From Pyxicephalus adspersus (Eukaryota > Chordata > Amphibia > Anura > Pyxicephalidae), in assembly GCF_032062135.1 (NCBI RefSeq), contig NC_092861.1, forward strand, positions 55,658,522 through 55,722,521: a stretch of DNA of 64,000 nucleotides, given 5' to 3'. A program made the translations under genes and the position numbers. Positions 22,351 through 34,583 of this stretch are shown here, one piece after another. Each line of letters starts with the position of its first letter. The stretch's first letter is position 1. Under the pieces are notes generated by a model that worked only from the letters and a program-made list of their open reading frames with translations, searched no databases and was not told the DNA's origin.

Positions 22351-24349
22351 TATGTTCCTGTTACTTTTAAATGCTATGTGCTACTGATGGATTTAAATGT
22401 CATTTATTGCTAGGGGTTATGATTCATCAATACCAAGTGATATAAATAACATATGTGAGTACAGTACCTAGAGGTTATAGAGCTTCTCTAAAACGACCTC
22501 CAAGTTTGTGGCTGCAGTTTATTGTAATGTATTGCTCATTGTATTTGTTGGTCATATAATGATGGGGTTTTCTAAGCCTTTTTGGACCCTAAAATAGAAA
22601 AGCCCCTTTGGTGTTTCAAATGTGATTTTTTTTAAATTTAAGTAGTTCTGTCCAGAGGTCGGAAGTAAAAACTAAATTAATTTATTGTTCTTTGTGATAA
22701 CGAATTCTCTCTGTCACATTCACTAATAGTTCCTGCATATAAATGTGGCTTTAATATTTTTGTATTTATTTGTTTCAGTTCCTCTATCTATATACAGGTG
22801 ATACCATGTTGTTTGTCATTTTACACATTTTGTTACAGTTTTAAAGGATATCTACACCTAACAACAAAATGTAACCTATTGAACTGTGCTAGTCTATAAA
22901 TATGGTGGCTGTATTGTTTATTTAAGCTAAGTACAGAAAACTACCTGTTGCATAGACAGAAAGTCTGCAACTTCCTGTGCATTAAATGCAAATCTCAAAC
23001 AGCTTTAGCAGCTTTTTTTCATGAACTACAGAACATCTCTTCTCATTGTAATAAAGATAGAGATTATAAAGAGGGGGGATGTTTATAGTCTAGATCAGTT
23101 GTCAAGAAAATAAATATAGCTATATACAAAGCTCCACATTTTATCATGAGAAAACAGTCCCTTAAGTGATTTGCCTGGAATAAAATTATATGATTAGTCC
23201 ACTTCAAGGAAAAGAAAGAAAAGAATTGAATGTTGAATGTTCAAGATTAAGGCTTGAACAAAAAAATGATACTGGAAATTGTGTCCTAATTTTGAAATTA
23301 GTACTTCATATTTTCAGTGAAAAAACATTTGGAAATGAACTGTCCATACCAGTGTACGTTAGCGGTTCTCGCAAACTCATCAATTAAAATATTGTGATCA
23401 TATTTTTGGCATAAGGTTGATTTTTGGTTTGATTAAGGTTGATCATTTTCTGTCTAAAACAATGACATTATCATTGATAATGTCCTCTCTATGACAATGA
23501 CCTCTCCAGCAAATGTGACCCTTCCCTGTGCTGTGATATTCTTATGACAGCCAGATTGGTAACAATGGCACTCGTTACATCAATAACTACATTTAGCCAT
23601 CACTTCAAGGTTCAGTATTAGAATAGATCATTTAGTTCTATAACTAATGAAACCAAAGTGTAATTTTGTAGGATATGGAGGACCCCTCTTGTGTTTCCTG
23701 ATTAAATTAAAACCTGACAGATTTAACCATTTCAACTCATTTTGTATGAACAATTCTTTTGAATTATGTTTTTTCATGCGAGTCAACCAGTAACATTAGA
23801 TTTTAGTTTTCAAGATGAATTAGCAGGTGACATCTGTTGCCACTATGGCCTTATTCAAATTTCCTGGCTCAGTACCTCCTTTCATATTTGGAGCCTGATC
23901 TAGGTGGTTTTCACTTCCTTTGACAACAACCTAATTCTCAGCATTTAGATAAACTCTGTAGGTTAAATTAGTACCAGTAAGTATCGCAGAACATACCCTT
24001 GATTTATGTATGGCAATTTTTAAAAAAATATATTTATGTCTGTGTTTTGGATTTTGATTAGCTTAAAAAAGAACTTTGGTCAGAATTTGGACATTTATTA
24101 TTTATATGTTTTGAATAAGCAGTAAATATATTTTAAAACTAGTCCATATTGTCATCATATGAACTTTTTTAAAAGATATCCTAGATATAGAAGAATGCAA
24201 TAAATGCTCACATTTCTCAATGATTACACCACTAAATCCTCTAATATAAAATATTCCAAGAGAAAATATTTTTTGGAAAGCATGTGGTTTTTCCATAAAC
24301 TCAAATTTTATGGGAAATACTTTGTTTAAACCATTTGTCAATCTCAATT

Positions 24350-24502
24350 AGGCCACTAGGTGGTAGTGTTTACATTTACAACTAATTTAGCCTACTAGAT
24401 GTCTGAGTCAGGTTTATAACATTGTAATATATTCTATTCAATTCAAAACTGATGCTAGTAGGATGCATTCATTGAAAATGTAAACACCACTACCTAGTGG
24501 AA
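24350..24502. repeat. Small fold-back element with CTCF-like motifs in both arms
   Basis: CCACTAGGTGGTAGTG then TTTACATTT (24353-24377) is inverted as AAATGTAAACACCACTACC then TAGTGG (24476-24500). The ends resemble the CTCF core CCASYAGRKGGC. Confidence 0.65.
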
Positions 24503-24794
24503 TAATTGAGAATGACAGTAACTAATAAACCAGTAGATTTCCGACAAAAAATTAACTTTCATTTATAGAAAAACTGCATACTTTTTTCTCTTTTAGGGTT
24601 TGTTCCTTTAGGTCCCCCTAACCAACTCCATTATGTTCAAGTGCTCCAAAATTACCTTCAAAGTTGGTGGCGCCACATTTTACAAAAATATTCAGTGAAA
24701 ACACAAATGTATACTGTTTTGGCAGTAAAAACAAATTTAGTGAAATATTTTGCTCATCTCTAGACTGCACAAAGGTACTGTTAGTTATTAGCAG

Positions 24795-25250
24795 TTACAA
24801 ATACTAGAGTTGGTTGAATATCTCACTATTCGATTCGACAGCTATTCAATCAAATAGGGGTGCTCTGTGATTGGCTGGGAAAAGGAAAATCTTGATGACG
24901 CTTGAGCTGCCATCAGGGTTTACCTTTCCTCAGCCAATGCAGAGCACTAGAGGTGATGAATGGGGAGACTTGTCCTCATTTAACCTCTAGTGCTCGGGGA
25001 TTGCACACTGACAGGAGGATTACCACTGCTGTGCAGCCGTGGGAATCATCCTGTCATTGTGGGATAACCTGTAAAAAAATGAAACTTAGTTACAAAATCA
25101 CACACATTCAGTAAATGACTTTAACATTAAAGCCTCTTTTCTTTTTAACACATTTTTTTACACACGCATTTGCAAAGTCAAATCCTGTGTTTTTCGGGTC
25201 AGGTCTATAGGGTCGAATATAAGGACAACCATAATTCGAATAGCAACACT
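24795..25250. mobile_element. Probable DNA transposon fragment with 'TATTCGA' ends
   Basis: The left part AGAGTTGGTTGAATATCTCA and CTATTCGATTCGA is loosely inverted in the right end TAATTCGAATAGCAACACT. The middle holds two mirrored blocks, CAGAGCACTAGAGGT and AACCTCTAGTGCTCGG. It is non-coding. Confidence 0.5.
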
Positions 25251-25899
25251 AACAAATACCACTATATATATTTTCCATTTATGCTAGAAAACTATCACTG
25301 CTTGAAATGTACATTATGTTCACCAAGAGTTCAGCATTAAACTAGAGCGGAATTAAAAAAAGTGAAACATGAATTTGTTTTAGAAAACATTTAGAAATGT
25401 AAATTTGCTTAAACTGCACTCCTAAAGCAGAAAACCTGCAAATTAATAATTTTAACAGGCATGTTCTATATTGAAGAAGGAATAGGCTCTTCTGTAAAAC
25501 AAACCTTTCTACTGGTTCACAATTTTTGTAACTAAACTCACATGACCTCACGCTTCACCTCAATGTCCCCGATAACAATTAATATTACCTTTTATTTATG
25601 TACTGGCAACCTATTACTCTAGCTTTACACAGTCTATAGTAAAATCACTGTCTCTCAAAGGGGCTCCCAATCTACCATTACCACAGCCCAAGGGAAATTT
25701 TGAAGGGAGAGCCACAAAACTTAACTGAATGGTAATTTTCTCTTTAAAGAATGTATAAGAGGTCTCAGCAATAAAAAAATAAGCCCTCACAAGATAAATA
25801 CCGAGCCTTGTTGTATGTTTCCAACCACTTATATTTTGCAGCTCCTTCTGGGTGATAAGAAATAACAGCTGAATATCTTCAACAAACATCATCTCATTA

Positions 25900-26420
25900 C
25901 TTGGGGCTACAATTCTATTTGTGTACCTGCTCCAGTTGCAATATCTGACCCAACTTTGCCAGCAATATCAAATCCATCCCAGCTCCACTTACTCTCGGCT
26001 CCTTGTAGTTTACAGAGGTCCAGCAGAGCTTTTTTTTGTATCTAGCAATCAAACTCAATTGAGAAGTCTAGCTCTAACCAGGTCTCCCAGGAGGTTTTCA
26101 ATAAATCACTCCAGAATTGCTAGGGATGCATTTCAAGCACCAGCAAATCTGAACTCTTTCAGTCCATCCTGCAGAAAAGATGTTTTCCAGCATCAATGCA
26201 AACCCAACCACCAGCCCCACTTCACCTATAGACAAACTCATGCTCAGCCTTGGGACGACTGCCCCAACAGCAATTAGTTACCCCCCAGGTATGCAAGGGA
26301 AGATGTCTGGAGGGACAAAGATTGACAGAGGACCCAACCTAAAAGATTCCTTTATAACTAGCTTCAGTCCAGTTCACAAATGCTCTGCATGTTTCAACAT
26401 GTAGACATACTTAATAGGCA
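25900..26420 (+). other. 118-codon open frame, possibly the upstream part of the DIRS-like element
   Basis: A frame at 25921-26277 encodes a Gln-, Ser- and Pro-rich sequence with a basic middle and two cysteines near its end. It shows no motif I recognise. Its position about 0.6 kb before the reverse-transcriptase remnant, on the same strand, would suit a gag-like first frame, but chance is equally possible. Confidence 0.25.
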
Positions 26421-26879
26421 GGCTAATGTCACTGTCATTACCACTAGCTTGGGACAATTTTGAGGGAAAGACAGTTAATGAATGTTTCAACATATGAGAT
26501 AAAAATTGGAATGTGCAAAGGAAACCCATGCAAATACAGGAAAATGTACAAACTTAATGTAGATAATGTTTTGGCCAAACTTTGAACATAGGACCCTAGT
26601 GCTTCAAAGACAAGAGACATTGCACCACCATGCCTCCCAATTTGGAAGGCTTTGCTTGCTATGATTACTACAAAAATTGCTAGTTTATTCAACTTTGAAA
26701 TGAGGTGTTAAGATATTGCAGATTGGATCAGTTTCATTCGGTCACAAAGATCTACACTTCTCTAAGCCTTTCCAGACCATCTTTTTGTAAAGGAATTTGC
26801 TTCCTTTCTCTTGTAAAGGATCTCAGGGTTGTTTCCTAACCAATTGCAAGTAAAAACACTGGTTTAAATTTGTAGTTAA

Positions 26880-28760
26880 TTGCACTTAATGTACTTACAC
26901 TTACTTTTAAAGGGCTCATATGCCAATGAATCTCTCTCACCATCAGAAAGTCTCAATGTTCCTGAAGGACTTTGAGTTCAGTATTAATATCTCCCATAAT
27001 GGTACAAGTTTCAAATAGATTTAAAATCCATCATTGGTTTATATGGTTACTTTAATTGTTCCGAAAAAAACTGGCTAAATAAATTGCTTCAGGATTCCCT
27101 GAACTTTCATCTATCTCCCACTGGTTTGGTGCAGAAAGATGACCTGGTTCCTTCTGCTTCATATATCATTTATTACAGTCATTTCCTGATCAACCTGACC
27201 TTTCTTAAAAAGTCAGCTTATGTATCACTTATTGAAGCTTTATTGTTGCTAAGGCATTTTACGAATATGATCTTTGCTGGCTATAGCAATAATTCAGTTG
27301 AACTTCCCCTGCTTCCAGTTTGTCTTTCTAAATTTAATTCATTAAGTGTAGTAGGGAAGGAGTGTATCTGGGGCAAAGGTGGACAGTAGGATTACAAGTA
27401 TTAAGTATATTTTCCCTTTGAAGGGGAGGTTTGCCAACCCTGGAATATCATAAAAGAAAGCAAATTACAGTAAACAGACAGGGTTTTCTGGCAAAGAAAT
27501 TATATTCCACATACAGTTTTCAAAAACAAATTCTTTGGTGTGCAGTACAGAGTAGTGGAGGCCGCAGCCGCTGTCTTTTTTTACTGACGTACTGCACACC
27601 AAAGGGTCCCCTCTTTAGGAGACAACATTAAAAGAGCCTCCTTCACTTTGGAGGCACCCCATATCTCCTTGAAAAACCTTGGGACAACATCCTTTTTCCC
27701 TCCCTCTTTGGGTTTAAGAACATTTTCATCCTTTTTGAAGAAACACAGTAATGGCAAGTTCATACATTGAGCAACATTAAGCAAAGCACTACCCCTGAGG
27801 AAGCCCAAGGTGGGCGAAACGCATCGTGTAACAAGGCTGCATAAAAATTACTACACCTCATGTATACTCTTCATATACTGCTCGGTTGAATGCTTATCTT
27901 TATGATGAGAAAAAAGACTCTCTCACTAACTAGATGATCTCTGTCTAGTCAATTAGGTACAACACCTCCAGGAATGCGGTAGTACCAAATATCGAATGTT
28001 AATACCTATTGTATATTGATACAGATTTGTTTTTGTGTGGGATATAATTTCTTTGCCAGAAAACCCTGTTTGTTTACTGTAATTTGCTTTCTTTAATTCA
28101 TTAAGGTTCGATTTTATTAATTAGTTTTATTTCTAAAAACTAAAATGCCTCTTCATCAACTATTCCTTGTCCTAACACAATTGATTACTTTGCATCATCT
28201 AGCATTTTAGGTATTTTGGATTCATTAGGAGATGTTGTTCTCCATTTGGACATGCTTCTTTATGCTGGATAATTTCAGATCACTTAATTCCCCATCAAAA
28301 GAAAGTTTTTGATGTACAAAAAACTTTACAATCACGTTTTGGCTTTGGATTGGTTTTGCATCATCCCTACCAATTAATATTTTTGCAGGTAATGTTTGAG
28401 AAAATATAAATAGTGACTTGTCTGATGGCTTTAGTGTACTAAAAAAATGCAATTGATCCATAGTCCAACGGGAAGATTTCATCAACAATTTTGCTCTGGG
28501 CCTTTTCACAGATGACACTAGGTCAATGAGTAATGGTGCCTATTGGAATGGCCACTGGTATGCCTCTCTTCAGAATAAATCCTGAATATTAGATAATATC
28601 TTGTTCTTTTGGAACTCTTTCCTGTTTTGGTGGCCATTGTTTTTGAGAGACAAAATACAAGATTTCTTTAAAACACAGACAAGGGTGTTACTAATAACTG
28701 TTTTGCATTTAAACATTTTTTGTCACCTAGTACCCTTTCTACATAAAGGTAAAAGCTAAA
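26880..28760 (+). pseudogene. Decayed DIRS-like retroelement: reverse transcriptase and RNase H remnants
   Basis: Translation shows pieces of a DIRS-type polyprotein, broken by stops and frameshifts. A PKKTG block lies near 27065, a region with VSLIEALLLLRHF near 27225-27265 and LLPV near 27308. After an inserted 745-base block (27347-28091), a degenerate counterpart of the YLDD region (LHLDMLLYAG, 28238-28268) follows. RNase H-like pieces come next: LFTDD near 28500, GAYWNGHWY near 28535-28560, and LLELFPVLVAIVF at about 28603-28640. Families with this order include DIRS elements, which are abundant in amphibians; a Gypsy-type origin is the alternative. No intact frame remains. The matches are recalled, not searched. 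Confidence 0.6.
27347..28091. mobile_element. 745-bp insertion with inverted arms and 14-bp flanking repeat
   Basis: The 14-base TTTAATTCATTAAG occurs at 27333-27346 and again at 28092-28105, like a target-site duplication. Inside, arms of about 50 bases (27454-27503 and 28042-28090; cores AAGCAAATTACAGTAAAC and GGTTTTCTGGCAAAGAAATT) are inverted with few mismatches. A second inner inverted pair is TTTGGTGTGCAGTAC / GTACTGCACACCAAA (27534-27602). It also carries CCCTGAGGAAGCCCAAGGTG then GGCGAAACGC, a motif dispersed in frog genomes. Confidence 0.65.
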
Positions 28761-28871
28761 ATTACCTTAGGCCTTACTAACAATATTAGGTAGGTTTCAT
28801 TTTCTTTTTTTAGTTCCGCTTTAAATAATTTTGGTTATTTTTATCATTTGTCTAGTAGTAAAGTTTCCGAA

Positions 28872-29465
28872 TACAGGTCGTCCCAGGGTTACATACGAGA
28901 TAGGGACTGTAGGTTTGTTCTTAATTTTTATGTAAGTCGGAAAAGGTACATTATTTTACAAAATGCAATTAGGACAGATGTTTGTCTCAACATATTATTG
29001 GAAAGCGTGGTGTCAGGTACTTTAAAAAAATCCTAACTGTAAGTTAAACACAAACAAAGCAAAAAAATAAAAAATAAAATACTTTTTGAAGCCTAGATAC
29101 TCCTTAACTCCTGGAGCAAGCTGTGCTTTGATATGCAAAAAGAAACAAATGCAGAGTTTCTCTTGGTCATTAAAGAGTTACAAGAGGTAGCAGAACAGCA
29201 AAAGATTTCTTCTGCAAGTCATGTGAACCGCCCCCTCTCCCCCTCCCCCTCTACATTAAAACCTGGGGGATTGAGAATGAATAGGAGCGCATAGCTCTTG
29301 GGTGCTCTTTCTGTGCATGCCTGAGCACCTCGGGCATGCGCAGAAGCCTTTTTGTGGGGGAAAAAAAAATTTGCTGATCTCACGCATGTGCAGTGAGATT
29401 GGCACATTTTTTTTTCATCCTACGTCACCTAATGTCAGATGTCCTTAACTCGGGGACTACGTGTA
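28872..29465 (+). mobile_element. TIR element, same family, near full length (about 590 bp)
   Basis: The left end TACAGGTCGTCCCAGGGTT is inverted at the right end as AACTCGGGGACTACGTGTA. It contains ATGCAAAAAGAAACAAATGC and a GC-rich part near 29220-29350. There is no transposase frame. A 62-codon minus-strand frame inside it is chance. Confidence 0.75.
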
Positions 29466-32065
29466 TTTGGGTATTACATCCCTATTTCAGTGTTTCTTTT
29501 TAATCCACTAAACCCATCCCAGTTAACCTGTTGTAAATTTAGGTTCTGTCAAAGGATTAACACTTTTTTATTAAGATTTTTAAAGGATTTATTTGGTCTT
29601 TTACTCATATCAATTTTTTTTTGTAGGCATAAACCAAGCTGTACAAATATTAGGTCTATTTTGCCTCTATTACTTTTTAGTTTCCAGTGAAATTATCCTG
29701 CAAAATTTATTGTCCCCTTATAGAAACCATTGTTATCTGAACCAAATTGGAAAGTGTGTGAATGTCAAGTTTGAGGTGCATTTTATATTGAGATGTTGAT
29801 CTAAAGAGTTCAGAGATCAAACTAGTTCTAGATTGGTACAATACAGGGTTATTTAATAAAAAATTGGATTTTTTTCCAATTAGTTTAGTGTTAGAAGAAG
29901 AAGATTATCTGGCTCATGATTGCAGCCATAAGCCACCACAGCCCAATTTACCATGTTTAATCCCTTCCACATCGTCTGTTACAGCAGCAAAAAGGATCAA
30001 GCACTTAGCAGTCTGTCCTATGCTCCGCAACTTGCAGCATCCCCAGTTTCCCTTTAGCTGTGAATGTGTCTATCTTTTCATCCCCAGCACATACTTTGAG
30101 GCCCTGTGCAGCTTAAGGGAGTTATAGAGTATGTGCTTCAGCCAGTGAGCAGACTAATTGCTGGCAATGACTGGCTACTGATCTTTTGAAGCTTCTCTGC
30201 TCCCAGGTGCTAGTTGCCTTTTGTAGTTTTTAGCTGGTCCTCAGTCAGTTCTTCTCTAGCTGCCATCTATTGTGCACAGAAAACCTGGGGGCAACCATGT
30301 GCTAAGAAGTTGCAAGTAGCCTCCCCCAAGTGATCGGGGACTTGCTATCAATGGAGAGTGTGGAGTTAATTTGGGGTATTGGCACCTAGCGAGCACTGGC
30401 GCAGGACCAGCAGAGTTGTCCGTTAGGGGCTAATATTCTAGCCTTTCCAGCCATTTACTTTTTATTTTTTGAGATTAGCCTGAGCTTTGCAGCAAGGCTT
30501 AATTTATAAAGTTTATTTTCCTTTGGTTAAATAAAATATTGTATTTAGTAACTCCTTATTGAAACACCACTGCTGATTTACTTTGTATTGTGTTGTCTTG
30601 GCTTGAGCCTGCAAGAAATACAAGAAACATCTCTCTACGTCTACCACATTTCATTTGTTGTTTAAATAATACTTTTTAGTAGATTAAACTTTTAGTGAAA
30701 GCAATGAACTGTACTGTAACCTTTGTTTTGTTAGAGTCTGTAATAAACGATTTTAGGCTTGTGTTGATGACATCAGTTTAATTTTGAGGCCTTTAGAGTT
30801 TATGGATAAGTGCATCTGAACTGCAGTTGATCTCCTATTAACCTGTATTACATCTGCTTTAAATGGTTTCTGCATTCACGTAGACTTGTAGGGGACTGCA
30901 AAACCTTTCCCTAATCTTATTTAAACTGAGGCCCATCAGCACAGATCATTACAGAAATGGGAAGAAAGCAGTAAGTCGGATATTTTAATAGTAAACAATA
31001 TCAATCTTACGTTAACTATTATGTACAGGATGTACTACGTGAAACAGGTCTATATTTACAATGTTGGGAAAAAAACATTTTCTGTTTTTTTTTCTGGATT
31101 TTGGTTATTTGGTATTTATAAAAGTATAGACATCCAAAGTGCTAGCAGCAGAAATGATATCAAGGTGTTAAGTATGTTTATCAATACTCAGATATGAATT
31201 ACTGAAATGTTTAGGAAACATTTAATCATACCCCTTAGCTTTTACGTAATACTTCTATTTTACATAATTGATCTATTTTTTTCCTGCTATATTTGGATTT
31301 CAGTCTGATTCACAAAACTGTCCATTAAAAAAGCACGTAGTTGAACAGTGGCCAAGACATCATCACAGATGAATCTAAGCTCTTAAGTTAATCACAAATG
31401 AATGATATCATATCTATTAAATGGTCTCTGAAGCACAAAACTTTTTCCTGTATTTTAAAAAATAAAAATATAAGTATGGAAGAACTTGTAGGCACAGTAA
31501 AGTCAGCATGTTGTAAACCCAGTACTATACTAAACCCTGACACACCATCTATTGCTTCATTTACCACACTAATTATAATATTTGAAATGATAGCTGTGTG
31601 AGAAAATATGGGATTATTTAAATTAACCTTACAAGTAATGAACCTAATCATTTAGATTTTTAAGTATCCATACACCTAGAAAGATGGTTAGTAGATAATA
31701 AACAATCAGGTCAGCAATGATCTTTTTACACATAATATACATATTAGTCTCCTGAAAAATGTATGTTCTTTAAGACCCCTGATACCTTCCTGGTACCCTT
31801 CCCAAGTACAGCAGGGGCACATAGTGCCCTATGTGCTTTTTACCCAGCCACTACTAGGCAGGAATAACAGCAGTGAGCCTGGTTTTGCTCAGAGCAGAAT
31901 GCTTCTGATTTCAACGACTACAGAGTGAAATGGGAATTGCCTTCAATATTTATTTTGTTTTTAATCAAACACTCTAGAAGTGAGAGAGCCCAGGATCCAT
32001 TTGGGATATGATTAAGGAGTGGTGGTACTACCAGTGTGTCTGTAGAATTAATTGATCAGTAGTGG

Positions 32066-32254
32066 AACAATAGTGTTAATTAGTTCATGGTCATGGGTGA
32101 TCCTGCCCCCTGATGACCACCTGTCAATGAAAATGTCCACTGCTGTTTTTCTTAGCAGATATACACCCCATTGTCTTTGCCATAAGCATTTCCATTGACT
32201 GTCAGTCCTCAGGGGGCAAGATTGTTCATGACACCAACCAGTAAAACTGTTCAT
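32066..32254. repeat. Fold-back element, about 190 bp
   Basis: GATCCTGCCCCCTGATGAC (32099 onward) is inverted as GTCAGTCCTCAGGGGGCAAG (32202 onward). Weaker pairing extends to both edges (GAACAATAGTGTTAATTAG against TTACTGGTTGGTGTCA type). It is non-coding. Confidence 0.6.
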
Positions 32255-32680
32255 TAACAAAAGTTGCAGGGGTTATTGTACATAGCAGGCAGCAGTGTAC
32301 AGTAGTATACTTCTATTTTCAAACATATACATATCTGTCTATCCATTGGTCTTTTCATCTGTGTATGTATTATGTGTTTAAAGAAGAGGCAGCATACTGT
32401 ACTTGATTGCAAAGAAAGGAACTTCGCTTTAATATGGCCCTTCACTGGTCCATGGGTGGATAAATCAATTAATGATTGATACCCCCATGATATTGATGGT
32501 ATGCCTGGCACAATAGCTTTGCAACCATCAACCAGCCAGATCAATCACCAATTCACTCCACCTAGGCAGGGTAATGTATATGAGTGGAGAGTGCTTCTAA
32601 CAACCAGCAGCCAATGGCAGGCTCCTAACTGCATAATACCGGTATAACAACAAAGTCAGCAGAATAGGTATTGTATTCCT

Positions 32681-32800
32681 AGATTGGAAGCTCTTCAGGG
32701 CAGGGTCCTTTCCTCCTTCTGTGTCACTATCTGTATCTGTCTGTCATTCACAACCCCTATTTAATGTACAGTGCTGCGCAATATGTTGGCGCTATTTTTT
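32681..32800 (+). repeat. Anuran tail repeat, plus
   Basis: It runs TAGATTGGAAGCTCTTCAGG, CCTTCTGTGTCACTATC, CTGTCTGTCATTCACAAC, GTGCTGCGCAATATGTTGG, and then straight into an AAT microsatellite that probably grew from its A/T-rich tail. Confidence 0.7.
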
Positions 32801-32828
32801 AATAATAATTATAATAATAATAATAATA
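32801..32828. repeat. (AAT)n microsatellite
   Basis: It follows the tail repeat ending at 32800. Confidence 0.9.
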
Positions 32829-34398
32829 GGAATAAGAAGAATAAAGGGTGGGAAACTCTCCCATTGGCTGTTGGTTGTTAGGAAGCACTTCCTGCTGATT
32901 TACATTCATTTTTGTTGTTGAAGAAAAAAAGTTGGGGTTTATGGGGATGTTGGGGGTAGAGGAGTGGTGTTTGATCGGGCAAATTTTGGGAATGCCCTAG
33001 TTTTCAATTGATGAACATTATAAATAATATTTTCTAACCTATTGAAACCATTGATCAGTGTATGACCCGAAGCGTGACATTACTATAATTTAGCACTAAG
33101 TGATTTCCCCTAGGTGTTACTGAACAATATCTGTACAAAAAAAAGTATAGCTCATCTAAAGTGTAGCTGTCAGGAAATGTAATCCAACTAACATAGTTAC
33201 CTATTAGCAAGATCTACAAGATGAAATGGTTTTTACCTTGACTCTTAATAATTAACAGTCCCCAGTGTTTTCACATAACTAATTATAATCGGAAGGTCAG
33301 TCAATAATGTCATCACAAGTCCATAGTTAGTAGTTATTAGCTCTGAATGACTAATAAATGTTTTCCAAAAAAAGGTCAAGAAATAGGAATCTACCTATAA
33401 CCTACACAAATACTCTTGTTTCTTGACATTTGAAACTGCTCAGTTCAGTGTTTACTGAACCTAATCAGTGTTTTTCAGAAAAATTCACTGAGGTACAATG
33501 TTGCTTAAACAAATGCAATGGCTGAAAATTTGCATGCAGTTTTTCTGAATAACCCCACCTGGTATCTGTAAGGTTTAAGGACCAAAAACTAGAATGCTTA
33601 TACTGTCAAGAATTCAAAATGTAAACTTGAATATAGATTTTATCCTACTAATGATCTTTTACTCAATTTTAACACAAAAAATTTTAAGGTGTACACAATT
33701 CTTCCAGTCTTTCAAATTCAGACCAGGGATTGTCATCTTCCTCCAAATTGCAAACTTTTGAAAAGAAAATGAGAAATGTGACAGTGACAGATAGTTGTAG
33801 AAAATCAAAGGCAAGAAGAGTCACACCTGAAGTCATCAGCAGTGGAGGACATCCATTCATCTAAAATTAATCAAACCACTGGTCAATTTCTGCCTTGTGT
33901 TCTTTTAAGATACACAATGTATTACAACTTCCCCTGACATCTTTGAAAACCAGCTATGTCTCATTGATGAATTTCATATTTGTCTTCAGTCTTCTTCGAA
34001 CCCTTGCTTTATCATCTGTTTTCTGTACTTACCTCATAGGATCATATCTTGAGGCACAAATGTCACTGTAAAGATTTGAATCCTAAAATCAATTCAATTA
34101 GTGATTCTTGAGCCTTCATCATTGCACTCGCTATAAACATCTCAGCGTAATTAAAATGAGAGCATGGAAATGCAACAATAAATTACCATGAGCCTGCCAC
34201 CAGACCCTCTTTGTATTTAGAATGTGTATTCCAGCACTCATTTTATTGGTCATGTCGTGGATGGATTGATCTAGGTTTGACGTCAAGAAATTCACGCAGT
34301 TCATTTGTCAGTTTTCCAAGAATTGAATGTCATTGACAGGATAAATGATTTTCATTGGAAGTTTTTTGGAATATGACACAATGACATGTCTGGGGACC

Positions 34399-34409
34399 AT
34401 TTAAAAGTC
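34399..34409 (+). promoter_or_regulatory. UTS2B: Possible TATA-like box of UTS2B
   Basis: CATTTAAAAGT lies about 80 bases before the start codon, which would leave a 5'UTR of roughly 50 bases. An untranslated upstream exon cannot be excluded. Confidence 0.3.
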
Positions 34410-34480
34410 AGCCCAACTGGGAGAAACACATGCAAATACCAGGTCCTCTTCAACACAGGTCCATCAACCTAAGGAGCAAT

Positions 34481-34583
34481 ATGATGGATAAAGCCACTTC
34501 CATTTATCTGTGCTTTGGGACATTAACTTTCTTGTTCATGATCTCCTCTCATTCAACTCAAGGAAAGCCTTATATATTACAAG
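34481..34583 (+). CDS. UTS2B: UTS2B coding exon 1 (signal peptide)
   Basis: Two adjacent ATGs open the frame. It encodes the signal peptide and GKPYILQ, then donor CAAG|gtaaga (phase 1). The frame is open upstream to an ATG at 34430, but the extra residues do not look like a signal peptide. Confidence 0.95.

Larger units (their letters stand above)
16521..34480. other. CCDC50-UTS2B intergenic region
   Basis: About 18 kb lies between the two divergent genes. No coding exon was recognised. Repeats account for much of it: microsatellites, TIR elements, a hairpin MITE, a frog dispersed repeat and the DIRS-like remnant, listed separately. The stretches 29900-32000 and 32900-34300 showed nothing I can name. 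Confidence 0.7.

Noticed and set aside
34430..34480. Upstream in-frame ATG for UTS2B
   Set aside because: It would add 17 polar residues before the signal peptide, unlike the family. The later ATG pair fits the known N-terminus.
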